35,729 nucleotides of DNA from Plantago elongata (lineage: Eukaryota > Streptophyta > Magnoliopsida > Lamiales > Plantaginaceae). How positions within the stretch are numbered: position 1 is the first letter of the stretch; each line of letters begins with the position of its first letter. Shown here piece after piece: positions 35,500-35,729 of the stretch. The stretch is taken from the NCBI GenBank assembly GCA_036897095.1, contig JAYMSP010001135.1, forward strand, positions 1 to 35,729, given 5' to 3'. Made by a program: the position numbers and the translations under genes. Below the pieces are notes generated by a model. It worked only from the letters and a program-made list of their open reading frames with translations. It was not told where the DNA came from and searched no databases.

Positions 35500-35638
35500 G
35501 TAAGAACGCCGCCAATAGTTTTTGTTTCATTTCCAGAATTTAGATTGATTGTAGAAACTTCCATTTTACCTTTTATTTTTAATTATTCTGTTCTTGTATT
35601 TGGTCCAAATTATTAACTAATTTATCACTTGTATGCAG
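35500..35638 (+). other. 5'-UTR intron of right-edge gene
   Basis: Donor ACAGAG|GTAAGA at 35499/35500 and acceptor TGTATGCAG at 35638, with a pyrimidine-rich 3' half. The intron ends four bases before the start codon, the same arrangement as proposed at 26579. Confidence 0.6.
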
Positions 35639-35642
35639 TAGA

Positions 35643-35729
35643 ATGGCGTTGCTGATTCATTTGTCTGGCCATCAGATGCTTCTGTGTGATGCCCAACGTT
35701 GTAAGGAAACACAGGAGCACTCAGATGAT
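35643..35729 (+). CDS. Start of an unrecognised gene (cut by window edge)
   Basis: The ATG lies four bases after a good acceptor. The first 29 codons, MALLIHLSGHQMLLCDAQRC then KETQEHSDD, run open to the last base of the window. I cannot name the family from this piece. The N-terminus matches that of the 47-codon frame at 26579, so the two loci are paralogous or one is a duplicated fragment of the other. Upstream TATA box, telo-boxes and 5'-UTR intron make this the better candidate for the intact gene. Confidence 0.55.
   Translation, partial: MALLIHLSGHQMLLCDAQRCKETQEHSDD

Noticed and set aside
1..35729. CRISPR array, rRNA, tRNA genes, bacterial operon features
   Set aside because: None seen; gene structure is that of a plant nucleus.

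Overview
The window is nuclear DNA of a flowering plant. Genes are split into many short exons by AT-rich introns with GT..AG borders, the encoded proteins match plant families, and the spacers are filled with small plant transposon remnants. It is a eudicot; one MITE end at about 10.3-10.5 kb and another at 12.2 kb have the CTCCCTCC / GGGACGG-type termini common in asterid (especially Lamiales) genomes, so an asterid is my guess, not a demonstration.

Layout. (1) 1-8537, minus strand: AP-5 complex subunit zeta-1, 14 coding exons reconstructed here; its 3' end lies at or beyond the left edge. (2) 8538-12920: AT-rich spacer with remnants of DNA transposons. (3) 12921-15605, plus strand: a 174-residue DUF1068 membrane/coiled-coil protein, 3 exons, with a tandem duplication in its first intron. 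(4) 16267-22389, minus strand: condensin subunit 2 (CAP-H, kleisin), 13 exons, 642 residues, convergent with the DUF1068 gene. Intron 2 carries a tandem duplication that copied the exon 2 / intron 2 junction. (5) 22390-27419: spacer with a non-autonomous hAT element just upstream of CAP-H, a Copia retrotransposon remnant (LTR, primer binding site and broken gag), a fold-back MITE, a short tRNA-derived SINE with target-site duplication, and a 47-codon reading frame whose start resembles the gene at the right edge. (6) 27420-30934, minus strand: D-cysteine desulfhydrase 2-like PLP enzyme, 7 exons, 450 residues. (7) 30935-35371: spacer with a decayed Copia LTR of about 1.4 kb. (8) 35372-35729, plus strand: promoter, noncoding first exon, 5'-UTR intron and first 29 codons of a gene cut by the right edge.

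The four main genes serve unrelated housekeeping roles (endosomal sorting, an uncharacterised membrane protein, chromosome condensation, D-cysteine breakdown); nothing suggests they act as a cluster. I see no CRISPR, operon, tRNA or rRNA gene, and no convincing new biological system. The most interesting items are the duplicated splice junction in CAP-H and the pair of related, unrecognised N-termini at 26579 and 35643. All exon joins come from reading splice signals and family similarity by eye; no alignment was run.
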